This document shows positions 1-8,031 of a DNA stretch of 10,674 nucleotides, piece after piece (position 1 is the stretch's first letter; each line of letters begins with the position of its first letter). The notes under the pieces are model-generated. The model made no database searches. It worked only from the letters and a program-made list of their open reading frames with translations, and was not told where the DNA came from. Source of the stretch: JAGLGH01 sp034723595 (GTDB lineage: Archaea > Nanobdellota > Nanobdellia > Woesearchaeales > JAGLGH01); the NCBI GenBank assembly GCA_034723595.1, contig JAYEPB010000097.1:1-10674 (forward strand), given 5' to 3'. The position numbers and the translations under genes were made by a program.

Positions 1-2
1 TG

Positions 3-83
3 CTCAAAGATAAGGATTTTATAGAACTTGATGCAAATAATGAGGGTGGAATCATAAAAATACTGAAAAAAGATTTGAATTAA
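3..83 (+). CDS. 3' end of an unidentified CDS (partial, starts before window)
   Basis: An open frame enters from the left edge and ends at TAA (81-83), giving 26 residues that end in ...IIKILKKDLN. I do not recognise the family. The composition (DKDFIELDANNEGG, then a lysine-rich end) looks like real protein. A second open frame (44-188) overlaps it and also looks protein-like. The true C-terminus may therefore lie at 188 if the A-runs at 56-60 or 66-71 carry a frameshift. Confidence 0.4.
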   Translation, partial: LKDKDFIELDANNEGGIIKILKKDLN

Positions 84-188
84 TCACCCCAAATTTTGAG
101 GGCATATCTTTGTGGAATCAAATTTCCCCTCGTGACGAGCAGGATAAGGAAGAGGATTCAGTTTTGATTGATGATGTTGATGCTCATT
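44..188 (+). other. Open frame without start codon, possible frameshifted continuation of the left-edge gene
   Basis: This frame is open from just after a TGA (41-43) to TGA (186-188). It has no ATG and no ribosome binding site. Its translation includes RFELITPNFEGISLWNQ and then an acidic tail ending DDVDAH, which looks like a natural protein C-terminus. It is one base out of phase with the frame ending at 83. Either the upstream gene continues here after a -1 shift in an A-rich tract, or this is a chance open frame. The sequence alone does not decide. Confidence 0.3.
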
Positions 189-338
189 GAATAGCAGATT
201 TTATATTTATCACTAAACGATAGCTTTATAAATGGATGCTTACTCCCTATACTTACATGCCAGGACAATTATTCTAAGAGACTCATTTTTTAAGAGAGAA
301 TGGACTCTTTGAAGAATTGTTATCAGATGAGGTCAAAG
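189..338. other. A+T-rich spacer upstream of tRNA-Asp, no gene seen
   Basis: I see no convincing gene on either strand. The stretch holds box A-like (TATA) sequences at about 199-206 (TTTTATAT) and 225-232 (TTTATAAA), and a T-run followed by AA near 287-295. A 26-codon frame at 232-312 begins inside the second TATA-like motif and has no ribosome binding site, so I do not call it. Confidence 0.4.
225..232 (+). promoter_or_regulatory. Candidate archaeal box A (TATA) element
   Basis: TTTATAAA is close to the archaeal TBP-binding consensus and lies in an A+T-rich tract. A start about 25 nt downstream would fall near 255, giving a leader of roughly 85 nt before the mature tRNA-Asp end. It could drive a tRNA precursor or the whole tRNA-polymerase transcript. 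The call rests on motif and position only. Confidence 0.3.
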
Positions 339-413
339 GCCCTGGTGGTCTAGTCCGGCCTATGATGAAGCCCTGTCGAGGCTTCGACCCGGGTTCGAAT
401 CCCGGCCAGGGCG
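339..413 (+). tRNA. tRNA-Asp (anticodon GTC)
   Basis: A complete cloverleaf can be folded. The acceptor arm GCCCTGG (339-345) pairs fully with CCAGGGC (406-412), with discriminator G413. The anticodon stem AAGCC (368-372) pairs with GGCTT (380-384), and the 7-nt loop CTGTCGA has anticodon GTC at 375-377. The T stem CCGGG (389-393) pairs with CCCGG (401-405) around loop TTCGAAT. The D arm is weaker and includes a G-U pair and a U-U mismatch. No intron is present and CCA is not encoded. tRNA-Lys follows 39 nt downstream on the same strand. Confidence 0.96.
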
Positions 414-452
414 TCATTTAACCTTGTCTGGATTAAATACATAAACAAAAAC

Positions 453-549
453 GGGCCGTTAGCTCAGCCTGGCTAGAGCACTTGACTTTTAAAGTTCCTC
501 GTGAGCTATTGAAATCAAGGGGTCGCGAGTTCGAATCTCGTACGGCCCA
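453..549 (+). tRNA. tRNA-Lys (anticodon TTT) with a 22-nt intron
   Basis: The acceptor GGGCCGT (453-459) pairs fully with ACGGCCC (542-548), with discriminator A549. The D stem is GCTC (462-465) with GAGC (476-479). The anticodon stem CTTGA (481-485) pairs with TCAAG (515-519). The T stem GCGAG (525-529) pairs with CTCGT (537-541) around TTCGAAT. Anticodon TTT is at 488-490. The anticodon loop is interrupted after position 37. Removing 492-513 restores a 7-nt CTTTTAA loop and a 75-nt mature tRNA. CCA is not encoded. The gene ends 32 nt before the first polymerase gene, on the same strand. Confidence 0.95.
492..513 (+). other. tRNA-Lys intron at canonical position 37/38
   Basis: Position 37/38 is the standard archaeal tRNA intron site, cut by the tRNA splicing endonuclease at a bulge-helix-bulge. 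A hairpin (493-497 with 503-507, loop CTCGT) lies inside the intron. It leaves two 3-nt bulges (490-492 and 512-514) and a 4-position central helix (486-489 with 508-511), which matches the canonical geometry. In that helix only the outer pairs C486-G511 and T489-A508 form, and the two inner positions are U-U mismatches. A-runs at both edges (491-493 and 512-514) leave the exact boundary ambiguous by one base from sequence alone. The geometry favours 492-513. Confidence 0.85.
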
Positions 550-581
550 TATGCTCCATAAGAAAAGGGAATGTCAAAAAA

Positions 582-824
582 ATGGTTAAAGCATACAACA
601 TAAGCGAACACATCCTCGTTCCTAAGCATACAAAGCTAAGTGAAGAGGAGAAAGAGACTGTCTTAAAAAAATACAACATATCTGTTACACAGCTTCCAAG
701 AATTTTTAAGAATGATCCAGCAATAAAAGATATGAAGCTGAAATTGGGAGATGTTGTTAAGATTGTGAGGCAAAGTCCAACAGCAGGAAAAATTGTATTC
801 TACAGAGGAGTTACAAATGGTTAA
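582..824 (+). CDS. rpoH: DNA-directed RNA polymerase subunit Rpo5 (RpoH)
   Basis: This 80-residue protein is the archaeal counterpart of the C-terminal assembly domain of eukaryotic RPB5. It sits at the jaw end of the polymerase and contacts the large subunit. The family hallmarks are easy to read: HILVPKHTKLSEEEKE near the N-terminus, KKYNISVTQLPRI in the middle, and the C-terminal GDVVKIVRQSPTAGK followed by FYRGV. The length is normal for the family (about 80). The ATG at 582 has a purine-rich AAGGGA at 565-570. It is the first gene of the polymerase operon and its stop overlaps the start of the B'' gene by 8 nt, suggesting coupled translation. There is no room for a separate promoter between tRNA-Lys and this start. 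Confidence 0.97.
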   Translation: MVKAYNISEHILVPKHTKLSEEEKETVLKKYNISVTQLPRIFKNDPAIKDMKLKLGDVVKIVRQSPTAGKIVFYRGVTNG

Positions 825-2304
825 TAGCATTAAGATACTTATCAAAAACTACTTTGAAGATCAGACTTTTGTGCAGTCAAAGATTGAGAGTTTCAATAAT
901 TTCATTGAATACGAACTTCAAAAGATAATTGAAGAGAACAGAGAGATTGAACCGACAATAATTCCTCACAATGTGGATAAATTCCAGATAAGACTTGATA
1001 AGATCTGGATTGAAAAACCACAGATAACTGAGGCAGATGGTTCAAAAAAGGAAATCTTTCCGATTGAGGCAAGATTGAGGAAGATAACTTATGCTGCGCC
1101 ATGTTTTATCGAGTTGTCCAGTCATATTAATGGTGTCCAAAGAGAAACTTTTACAACACAGATAGGAAATATTCCTATTATGTTAAGATCCAAGTTCTGC
1201 CTTCTGAATAAGTTTTCAAAAGAAGATCTTATTAAAGGTGGTGAGGATCCAAACGATCCAGGTGGATATTTCATAATAAACGGCACTGAAAAAGTGCTGA
1301 TTCATATTGAGGATCTTGCATCAAATACATTCCTTGTTGACCATGTTGGCACAGGAGTAAGCGAATATGTCGGGAAAATGTTCTCAGAAGCAGGGTCATT
1401 CAAGATACCTCATACAATTGAAAGGTTGAAAAATGGAATGTTCTATCTGACATTTACAAGGGTAAAAAGGGTTCCCCTCATAATGATTCTTAAGGCGCTT
1501 GGCATGATGCAAGACGAGAAAATCATGCGTAGTGTTTCTGAAGACAGGCAATTTGATGAAGTTCTTATGAATCTTTATGAATTTGTTGATTTGAAAAAAG
1601 AAGAAGATGCACTCGATAGGGTTGCGAAGACAATAGGCATAACGCAGTCTAAAGAGATAAGGGTGGAAAGGATGGGAGAAATCCTGGACAAATACCTGCT
1701 TCCTCATATAGGCATAACAAGTGAAAGCAGAATGCAAAAAGCCTATAATCTCTGCAAAATGATTAAGAAGTTCCTTTTGGTCGCTAATAAAGAGTTGCCT
1801 CTTGATGACAAGGATCATTATATGAATAAGAGGCTGAAATCAAGCGGTGATCTTCTTGCAGACCTTTTCCGTGTCAACCTGAAAGTTCTTATCGGCGATC
1901 TCCTTTATAATTTCCAGAGAATTGTTAAAAGAGGGAAATTCCCTTCGATTAAAGTAATAATAAGAGACAAGCTTCTTACATCAAGAATTTATAGTTCGAT
2001 GGCAACAGGAAACTGGGTCGGCGGCAGAAAAGGCATAAGCCAGCGTATGGATAGGATAAATTTCCTTGCAACAATGTCTCATCTTCAGAGGGTGGTCAGT
2101 CCGCTTTCTGCATCTCAGGAAAATTTTCTGGCAAGAGAGCTTCATTCAACTCATCTTGGAAGATTATGCCCTATCGAGACTCCGGAAGGAACCAATATTG
2201 GCTTGAGAAAGAATCTTGCTATGCTTGCTATAGTGTCAACGATTGCAAAAGAAGAAGACATATTAGGATCATTAACAAATCTGGGACTGGAAGTGGCAAA
2301 ATGA
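817..2304 (+). CDS. rpoB2: DNA-directed RNA polymerase subunit B'' (N-terminal half of split Rpo2)
   Basis: This protein of 495 residues is the N-terminal half of the second-largest polymerase subunit and forms the protrusion, lobe and fork regions. Readable hallmarks are GGYFIINGTEKVLIHIEDLA, then TGNWVGGRKGISQRMDR, VVSPLSASQ, and LGRLCPIETPEGTNIGLRKN near the C-terminus. It ends where archaeal B subunits are usually split, soon after the ETPEG block. I chose ATG 817 because GAGGAG (805-810) lies 6 nt upstream. An in-frame TTG at 793 would add 8 residues but lies deeper inside rpoH. Its TGA overlaps the next ATG (ATGA at 2301-2304), so B'' and B' are probably made in equal amounts by coupled translation. 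No truncation or missing block is apparent. Confidence 0.96.
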   Translation: MVNSIKILIKNYFEDQTFVQSKIESFNNFIEYELQKIIEENREIEPTIIPHNVDKFQIRLDKIWIEKPQITEADGSKKEIFPIEARLRKITYAAPCFIELSSHINGVQRETFTTQIGNIPIMLRSKFCLLNKFSKEDLIKGGEDPNDPGGYFIINGTEKVLIHIEDLASNTFLVDHVGTGVSEYVGKMFSEAGSFKIPHTIERLKNGMFYLTFTRVKRVPLIMILKALGMMQDEKIMRSVSEDRQFDEVLMNLYEFVDLKKEEDALDRVAKTIGITQSKEIRVERMGEILDKYLLPHIGITSESRMQKAYNLCKMIKKFLLVANKELPLDDKDHYMNKRLKSSGDLLADLFRVNLKVLIGDLLYNFQRIVKRGKFPSIKVIIRDKLLTSRIYSSMATGNWVGGRKGISQRMDRINFLATMSHLQRVVSPLSASQENFLARELHSTHLGRLCPIETPEGTNIGLRKNLAMLAIVSTIAKEEDILGSLTNLGLEVAK

Positions 2305-4103
2305 GTGAAGTATATTTTAATGGGAAATTCATAGGCACAGTCGAAAACGGATTGGAATTTGCTGAGCAGGTAAGAGGAGAAAGAAGAAAAGACATTATCT
2401 CTGCAGAACTTAATATAAATTATAATGAAAAGACTGATAATGTGATGATGCAAGGCGATAAGGGAAGGGTTAGAAGACCTCTTATCATTGTGAAGGAAGG
2501 CAAGCCTATGCTGACAGATGCATATATAAAACAGATTCAGAATGGAGATATCAAGTGGCAGGATCTTATCACACAAGGTATAATCGAATATATTGATGCT
2601 CTGGAAGAGGGGAATATTCTTGTAGCTTTCACAGAAGATGCCCTGACAGAAGAGCATACTCATCTGGAAATAAGCCCATTGGCAATAATAGGAACATGCA
2701 CAGCTCATGTGCCATTTGGAAACTTTAACCAATCTACAAGGCTTAACGCAGGCAGCAAGAACCAGAAGCAGGCAATCGGTTTCTATGCAGCGAATTTTGC
2801 AGTAAGGATGGATATGGATGTAAATATTCTTCATACACCACAGATTCCTATTGTGAAATCAATTATGCATGATATTACTAATTACCAGGAGCATCCGTCA
2901 GGTCAGAATTTTGTTGTAGCTGTTATAAGTTATGGCGGATATAATATGGAAGACGCATCACTTATCAATAAAGGATCTATAGAACGGGGTCTTGCAAGAA
3001 GCTCATATTTCAAGCCAGCCATTACAGAAGAATTAAGATATTCAGGAGGTCTTATAGACGAAGTATGCGTGCCTGACAAGGATGTCAGAGGATATAAGAG
3101 CGAGACTGATTATCGGATGCTTGAAGAAGATGGCATAATCTATCCTGAAGCAAAGGTCACAGAAGGGGACATTATCATAGGAAAGACAAGCCCTCCAAGG
3201 TTTCTAAGTTCAATGGATGAATATAATCTTACTTCAAATCTTAAGCGTGAAAGTTCGCTTGGATGCAGACATGGTGAAAGAGGCACTGTAGATTTTATAA
3301 TTCTTTCAGAGAATGAGGAGGGTAATAAGCTTATTCAGGTTAGGTTAAGGGATCAGAGAATCCCTGAGATTGGAGATAAATTCACAAGCAGGCATGGACA
3401 GAAAGGTGTCATTGGGATGGTAATCCCTCAGGCAGACATGCCATTTACAGCTTCAGGAATAACACCAGATTTGATATTCTCACCGCATGGTATCCCCTCA
3501 AGGATGACAATATCTCATCTTATTGAACTTATTGGGGGAAAGACAGGTGCTCTTGCAGGAAGACAGATAGATGGAACATTATTCCAGTCAGAATCTGAAA
3601 AAGATATTAGGGCAGAGCTGCAGGCAATGGGGTTCAGAGAAAACGGAACTGAAACAATGTATAATGGGGTCACAGGAAAGCAGTTCAAAGTAAAGATATT
3701 CATCGGAAATATGTATTATCTTAAACTTAAACACATGGTATCTAATAAGATACATTCAAGGGCAAGAGGGCCTATCCAGTTGCTTACAAGGCAGCCAACA
3801 GAAGGAAGGGCAAAAGAGGGAGGATTAAGATTAGGAGAGATGGAGAAAGACACTTTTGTTGCGCATGGCACAAGCCTTCTGCTGAAGGAAAGATTTGACA
3901 GTGACAGGACAGTTGTTCCTGTATGTGAGCAATGCGGCGTCATCGCAATAAGGGATGAGTTCAAGGACAAAAGATATTGCTCAATCTGTGGCGAGAATGT
4001 AGAGATTACTGATATTGAGCTTTCTTATGCATTTAAGCTTATGCTAGATGAATTAAAGACTTTAGGATTATATCCAAAATTAGAGCTTGAAAATAAGTAT
4101 TAA
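2301..4103 (+). CDS. rpoB1: DNA-directed RNA polymerase subunit B' (C-terminal half of split Rpo2)
   Basis: This protein of 600 residues carries the hybrid-binding, wall, anchor and clamp portions of Rpo2. GGYNMEDASLINKGSIERG gives the conserved acidic pair E217-D218. GDKFTSRHGQKG contains K360 and K368, equivalent to yeast Rpb2 K979 and K987 at the active site. SPHGIPSRM and the HMVSNKIHSRARGP and GGLRLGEMEKD blocks are intact. A C4 zinc site is formed by C542, C545, C560 and C563 (CEQC ... CSIC). The start at ATG 2301 overlaps the B'' stop. The frame stays open further upstream, but there it lies inside B'' and reads as a shadow of it. The length is normal for split archaeal B'. A' follows after 19 nt. 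Confidence 0.97.
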   Translation: MSEVYFNGKFIGTVENGLEFAEQVRGERRKDIISAELNINYNEKTDNVMMQGDKGRVRRPLIIVKEGKPMLTDAYIKQIQNGDIKWQDLITQGIIEYIDALEEGNILVAFTEDALTEEHTHLEISPLAIIGTCTAHVPFGNFNQSTRLNAGSKNQKQAIGFYAANFAVRMDMDVNILHTPQIPIVKSIMHDITNYQEHPSGQNFVVAVISYGGYNMEDASLINKGSIERGLARSSYFKPAITEELRYSGGLIDEVCVPDKDVRGYKSETDYRMLEEDGIIYPEAKVTEGDIIIGKTSPPRFLSSMDEYNLTSNLKRESSLGCRHGERGTVDFIILSENEEGNKLIQVRLRDQRIPEIGDKFTSRHGQKGVIGMVIPQADMPFTASGITPDLIFSPHGIPSRMTISHLIELIGGKTGALAGRQIDGTLFQSESEKDIRAELQAMGFRENGTETMYNGVTGKQFKVKIFIGNMYYLKLKHMVSNKIHSRARGPIQLLTRQPTEGRAKEGGLRLGEMEKDTFVAHGTSLLLKERFDSDRTVVPVCEQCGVIAIRDEFKDKRYCSICGENVEITDIELSYAFKLMLDELKTLGLYPKLELENKY

Positions 4104-4122
4104 AACAATCAAAGGATGCAAA

Positions 4123-6873
4123 ATGCCAGAAGAAGAAAAAAATCAAAATCCAGAAGAAACAGAACCTGAAACTGTAAAGACAGGGGCTATCAGCGGCGAT
4201 CTCGTTGCTGAAGAATATATTGAAAGAGTAGAAGGATATGAACAGTATGTCTATAAGAAAGTCAGAACCATCACTTTTGGCATTCTGTCTCCTGTAATGA
4301 TTAAGAAGATGGCTTCAGCAAAAGTCGTGACACCTGAACTTTATGACAGAGAAGGTTATCCAGTTGATGGCGGATTGATGGATATAAGGCTGGGAGTTAT
4401 TGACCCTGGACTTAAATGCAAGACTTGCGGCTCAAAACTCAAAGAATGTATTGGTCATTTTGGTTATATTGAACTTGCAAGACCAATTATTCATATAAAA
4501 TACGCTAACATCATACTGAATATTCTGAGATGTACCTGCAGGGAATGCGGAAAAACTCTCATCAACCCAGGGTCTTTGGAAAAATACATAGATTCTCTTG
4601 ATAATATTGAAAAGACGCAGGGTATAGAAGCAAGAAGGGTTGAGATTAAAAAAATGATCACTGAACTGAGGACTGTTAGCAAGTGTCCGCATTGCAAGGC
4701 AAAACAGTTTAAGGTGACAATAGAAAAGCCGACAACATTCCTTGAAGATGAAAAAAGGATAAGTCCTATTGAAATAAGGACAAGGCTTGAGAAAGTTCCT
4801 GATGAGGGATTGCTATTATTTGGATTAGACCATAACTTTGTAAGGCCTGAATGGATGGTTTTGACAGTTCTTTCTATACCTCCAGTTACAATGAGACCAT
4901 CAATCACCCTCGAAAGTGGAGAAAGGAGTGAAGATGATCTTACGCATAAGTTAGGAGATATAGTGCGAATCAACCAAAGGCTTTTTGAGAATATAAACGC
5001 AGGGGCACCAGAGATAATCATTGAAGACCTCTGGGATTTGCTGCAGTACCATATAACAACTTTCTTTGATAATAATATAGCCCAGCTCCCTCCTGCAAGG
5101 CACAGAAGCGGACAGCCTTTAAAGACGATAACAGAAAGGATAACAAGTAAACAAGGAAGAATAAGGCATAATCTTGCAGGAAAAAGGACAAACTTCTCTG
5201 GCAGAACTGTGATTAGTCCTGATCCAAAAATATCTATAAATGAAGTTGGCGTGCCTAAGGAGATGGCAATGAAACTTACAGTCCCTGAAAGGATCAATGA
5301 ATGGAACTTAGCGTACCTTAAGAAATTTATAGAGAATGGCAATCAGAAATACCCTGGCGCTAACTATATCATCAGGCCTGACGGCAAGAAAAAGAAGATA
5401 ACAGAAGAGACAAAAGAAGCAGCTCTTGAAGAGATTCAGCCAGGATACAGTGTTGAGAGACATCTCCTTGATGGGGATATTGCATTATTCAACAGGCAGC
5501 CGAGTCTTCACAGGATGAGCATGATGTGCCATTATATCAGAGTGCTTCCGGGAAAGACATTAAGGCTTAATCCTTCAGTGTGTAATCCATACAACGCAGA
5601 TTTTGATGGAGATGAGATGAACCTTCATATTCCTCAGACAGAAGAAGCAAGAGCTGAAGCTGAAGAGCTTATGCTTGTAGAGAAGCAAATAATATCCCCT
5701 CGTTATGGGTTAAGCGTCATAGGATGCATTCAGGATTCAATCAGCGGAAATTTCGTGCTTACAAGGGATATGGAATTTGATAAGCAGGATGCAATAGATA
5801 TCTTATATTCTATCGGTGTTGATGACTTTTCAAGATTTCCAAATAAGGCAAAAATATCAGGTAAAGATATGTTCAGTATGGTTCTTCCTTCTGATTTTAC
5901 TTATGCAGGGAGATCAAAAGCATGCATTGCTCCATCTGCTAAATGCAAGGAGTGTGATAAATTTTCCAGTAAGGGATGTAGTGTGAATGGATTGGTTGAA
6001 ATCAAGAAAGGCAAACTGATTTCTGGTGTAATGGATTCAGCAAACCTTGGTGAAGGAAAAGGTCTTATGTTAAGACAGCTCCATAAGAGGTATGGTAATG
6101 CAGAGACAGCCAAGATACTTGAAAAGATGATGAGACTTGGGATAGCAGCACTATACAGCAGAGGATTTACAACAGGCATAGGAGATTCTGATGTATCAGA
6201 TAAAGGAAAAGAAGAGGTAGAGAAAATCTTAGCAGCAGCTGAAATCAAAGTGAGTGAACTTATCGAAAAGTTTAACAATAATAAACTTGAGACCTTCCCT
6301 GGTAAAACAAAAGCTGAAACTCTTGAACTGAAGATTCTTGAAGTTCTGAATAAGGCAAGAAACCTTGCAGGAAAGATTGTGCAGGATTATTCAGAAGAAT
6401 CTAATCATACAATAATAATGGCAAAAAGCGGTGCGCGAGGCGGACCAATTAATCTTGCGCAGATGGCTGCATGTGTAGGTCAGCAAGCTATGAGAGGCAA
6501 GAGGATTGAGAAAGGTTATTCAGGTAGGACATTATCATCTTTTAAAGTTGGAGACTTAGGTCCAAAGGCAAGAGGATTCATAAGAGATGGCTTTAAAAAA
6601 GGATTGAAACCATGGGAATTCTTCTTTATGGCAATGACTGGAAGGGACAGCCTGATGGATACTGCTCTTCGAACACCAAAATCAGGATATCTATACAGGA
6701 GACTCGCAAACGCGATGCAGGATATCAGGGTAGAATATGATGAGACTGTGAGGGATTCAAGAGGGAATGTGATTCAATTCTTATATGGAGAAGATGGGAT
6801 TGATGTCTCAAAATCTGAGAATGGTGTAATCAATGTCAAGAATATAATCGAATCAAAAATAAGCTCAAGGTGA
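4123..6873 (+). CDS. rpoA1: DNA-directed RNA polymerase subunit A' (N-terminal part of Rpo1)
   Basis: This protein of 916 residues is the N-terminal two-thirds of the largest subunit, covering the clamp, active site, pore and bridge helix. The catalytic Mg-binding motif NADFDGDEM supplies D493, D495 and D497. The clamp zinc site is C99, C102, C109 and H112. A second is formed by C139 and C142 with C188 and C191. GDIALFNRQPSLHRMSMM and the bridge-helix region (SGARGGPINLAQMAACVG, then GYSGRTLSSF) are conserved. It ends after YGEDGID, the usual archaeal A'/A'' split. ATG 4123 is preceded by AAAGGATG (4111-4118). A TTG at 4087 would start inside B'. One oddity is that the conserved ITFGILSP block begins near residue 50, leaving an acidic N-terminal extension of about 40 residues. 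Confidence 0.97.
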   Translation: MPEEEKNQNPEETEPETVKTGAISGDLVAEEYIERVEGYEQYVYKKVRTITFGILSPVMIKKMASAKVVTPELYDREGYPVDGGLMDIRLGVIDPGLKCKTCGSKLKECIGHFGYIELARPIIHIKYANIILNILRCTCRECGKTLINPGSLEKYIDSLDNIEKTQGIEARRVEIKKMITELRTVSKCPHCKAKQFKVTIEKPTTFLEDEKRISPIEIRTRLEKVPDEGLLLFGLDHNFVRPEWMVLTVLSIPPVTMRPSITLESGERSEDDLTHKLGDIVRINQRLFENINAGAPEIIIEDLWDLLQYHITTFFDNNIAQLPPARHRSGQPLKTITERITSKQGRIRHNLAGKRTNFSGRTVISPDPKISINEVGVPKEMAMKLTVPERINEWNLAYLKKFIENGNQKYPGANYIIRPDGKKKKITEETKEAALEEIQPGYSVERHLLDGDIALFNRQPSLHRMSMMCHYIRVLPGKTLRLNPSVCNPYNADFDGDEMNLHIPQTEEARAEAEELMLVEKQIISPRYGLSVIGCIQDSISGNFVLTRDMEFDKQDAIDILYSIGVDDFSRFPNKAKISGKDMFSMVLPSDFTYAGRSKACIAPSAKCKECDKFSSKGCSVNGLVEIKKGKLISGVMDSANLGEGKGLMLRQLHKRYGNAETAKILEKMMRLGIAALYSRGFTTGIGDSDVSDKGKEEVEKILAAAEIKVSELIEKFNNNKLETFPGKTKAETLELKILEVLNKARNLAGKIVQDYSEESNHTIIMAKSGARGGPINLAQMAACVGQQAMRGKRIEKGYSGRTLSSFKVGDLGPKARGFIRDGFKKGLKPWEFFFMAMTGRDSLMDTALRTPKSGYLYRRLANAMQDIRVEYDETVRDSRGNVIQFLYGEDGIDVSKSENGVINVKNIIESKISSR

Positions 6874-6876
6874 AAA

Positions 6877-8016
6877 ATGGCAGATTTATACAAAGAATAT
6901 GCAGGAAAATTATCTCTTAAAGTGTTGGATGAGATAAAGGCAAATGTCCCAGGAAATATAAGCCAGGCAAAGCTTAAGACAATCATGGAAGCTGTTTATG
7001 AAGAATATCAGCAGATTAAAGTTGATGCAGGCGAATGTGTTGGACTTGTTGGAGCAGAATCTATAGGAGAACCAGGTACACAGATGACACTGGATACATT
7101 TCACCTTGCAGGAGTTTCTGAAGTGAATGTTACAATGGGTCTGCCAAGGATAATTGAGATTCTCGATGGAAGAAAACTAATTAAGACTCCAATGATGGAG
7201 ATATACCTTCAAAGTCCTTATAATAAGGGAAAGGACATCAGGGAACTTGCAATTTCAATCAAGGAAACAAAACTGGGTGAGATTGCAGAAGAGATGAATA
7301 TCAATGTTGTTGACCTCTGCGTAGAAATCAAGTTCAATAAAGAGAAGATTAAGACAATCGGCGCTAAACATGCTCAGATAATAAAAACATTGGGAAAATC
7401 AATGCGCGCAATTACAATCAAAGAAAAGGCTGAGATGATTATTGTCAAACCAAAGGGTAAGGATGTAAATCTTAATGCAGTATTTAAGCTTAAAGAAACT
7501 CTGAAAAAGACTTATGTCACAGGCATAAAGAATGTATCTCAGGTTCTTCCAGTAAAGAGAGAGAATGAGTTCATCATTGTTACAGCAGGGTCAAACCTTA
7601 AAGAAGTGCTAAAACTCAAGTTTGTTGATATGACAAGAACAATCTCAAATGATATTTTTGAAGTGCAGAAGGTGATTGGAATTGAAGCTGCACGCCAATC
7701 TATCATTAATGAGGTCTTTAAGGTTATTGATTCTCAGGGTCTTAATGTAGACCAAAGGCATATTATGCTTGCTGCTGATACTATGTGCCAATCAGGTGTT
7801 ATCAAAGGAATCACAAGATATGGGGTAGTAAGCGAAAAAGCAAGTGTCCTTGCAAGAGCAAGTTTTGAAACTCCTATCAAGCACATGATAGATGCGGCAA
7901 TGGTTGGAGAGGTTGACAAGCTTGACTCTGTTGTTGAGAATGTCATGCTTAATCAGCCAGTACCTGTTGGAACAGGTCTTCCAGGGCTTATAACAAAAGT
8001 GGTTAAAAAAATATGA
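6877..8016 (+). CDS. rpoA2: DNA-directed RNA polymerase subunit A'' (C-terminal part of Rpo1)
   Basis: This 379-residue protein is the C-terminal part of the largest subunit, holding the trigger loop and the cleft and jaw elements. The trigger-loop block ESIGEPGTQMTLDTFHLAG spans residues 61-79. Q69 and H76 match yeast Rpb1 Q1078 and the catalytic H1085. VNVTMGLPRIIEILDGRK follows. The C-terminal half has the expected DQRHIMLAADTMCQSGVIKG and SVLARASFETPIKHMIDAA blocks. Relative to usual Rpo1 sequences, residue 61 is E (normally Q in AAQSIGEP) and residue 73 is D (normally R or N). AAGGTGA (6867-6873) overlaps the A' stop and serves as ribosome binding site, and the gap to A' is only 3 nt. 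L30e follows after 15 nt. Confidence 0.97.
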   Translation: MADLYKEYAGKLSLKVLDEIKANVPGNISQAKLKTIMEAVYEEYQQIKVDAGECVGLVGAESIGEPGTQMTLDTFHLAGVSEVNVTMGLPRIIEILDGRKLIKTPMMEIYLQSPYNKGKDIRELAISIKETKLGEIAEEMNINVVDLCVEIKFNKEKIKTIGAKHAQIIKTLGKSMRAITIKEKAEMIIVKPKGKDVNLNAVFKLKETLKKTYVTGIKNVSQVLPVKRENEFIIVTAGSNLKEVLKLKFVDMTRTISNDIFEVQKVIGIEAARQSIINEVFKVIDSQGLNVDQRHIMLAADTMCQSGVIKGITRYGVVSEKASVLARASFETPIKHMIDAAMVGEVDKLDSVVENVMLNQPVPVGTGLPGLITKVVKKI

Positions 8017-8031
8017 GTGGAGAGATATAAA

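Noticed and set aside
150..190. TGATGATG sequence resembling a C/D box sRNA C box
   Set aside because: No CTGA D or D' boxes were found at the right spacing and no terminal stem was seen.
232..312. Small ORF (MDAYSLYLHARTIIL...) upstream of tRNA-Asp
   Set aside because: It is 26 residues, has no ribosome binding site and its ATG lies inside a TATA-like motif. There is no recognisable family.
2166..2300. Longer N-terminus for B' starting inside B''
   Set aside because: That part reads as an out-of-frame shadow of the conserved B'' C-terminus. ATG 2301 is at the usual archaeal split and forms an ATGA overlap.
2151..2834. Long minus-strand open frame opposite B''/B'
   Set aside because: It lies antisense to clearly conserved polymerase genes, has a cysteine- and histidine-rich chance composition and shows no family pattern.
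4491..5342. Long minus-strand open frame (283 codons) opposite A'
   Set aside because: It is a shadow of rpoA1 codon structure, with serine- and leucine-rich low-information sequence.
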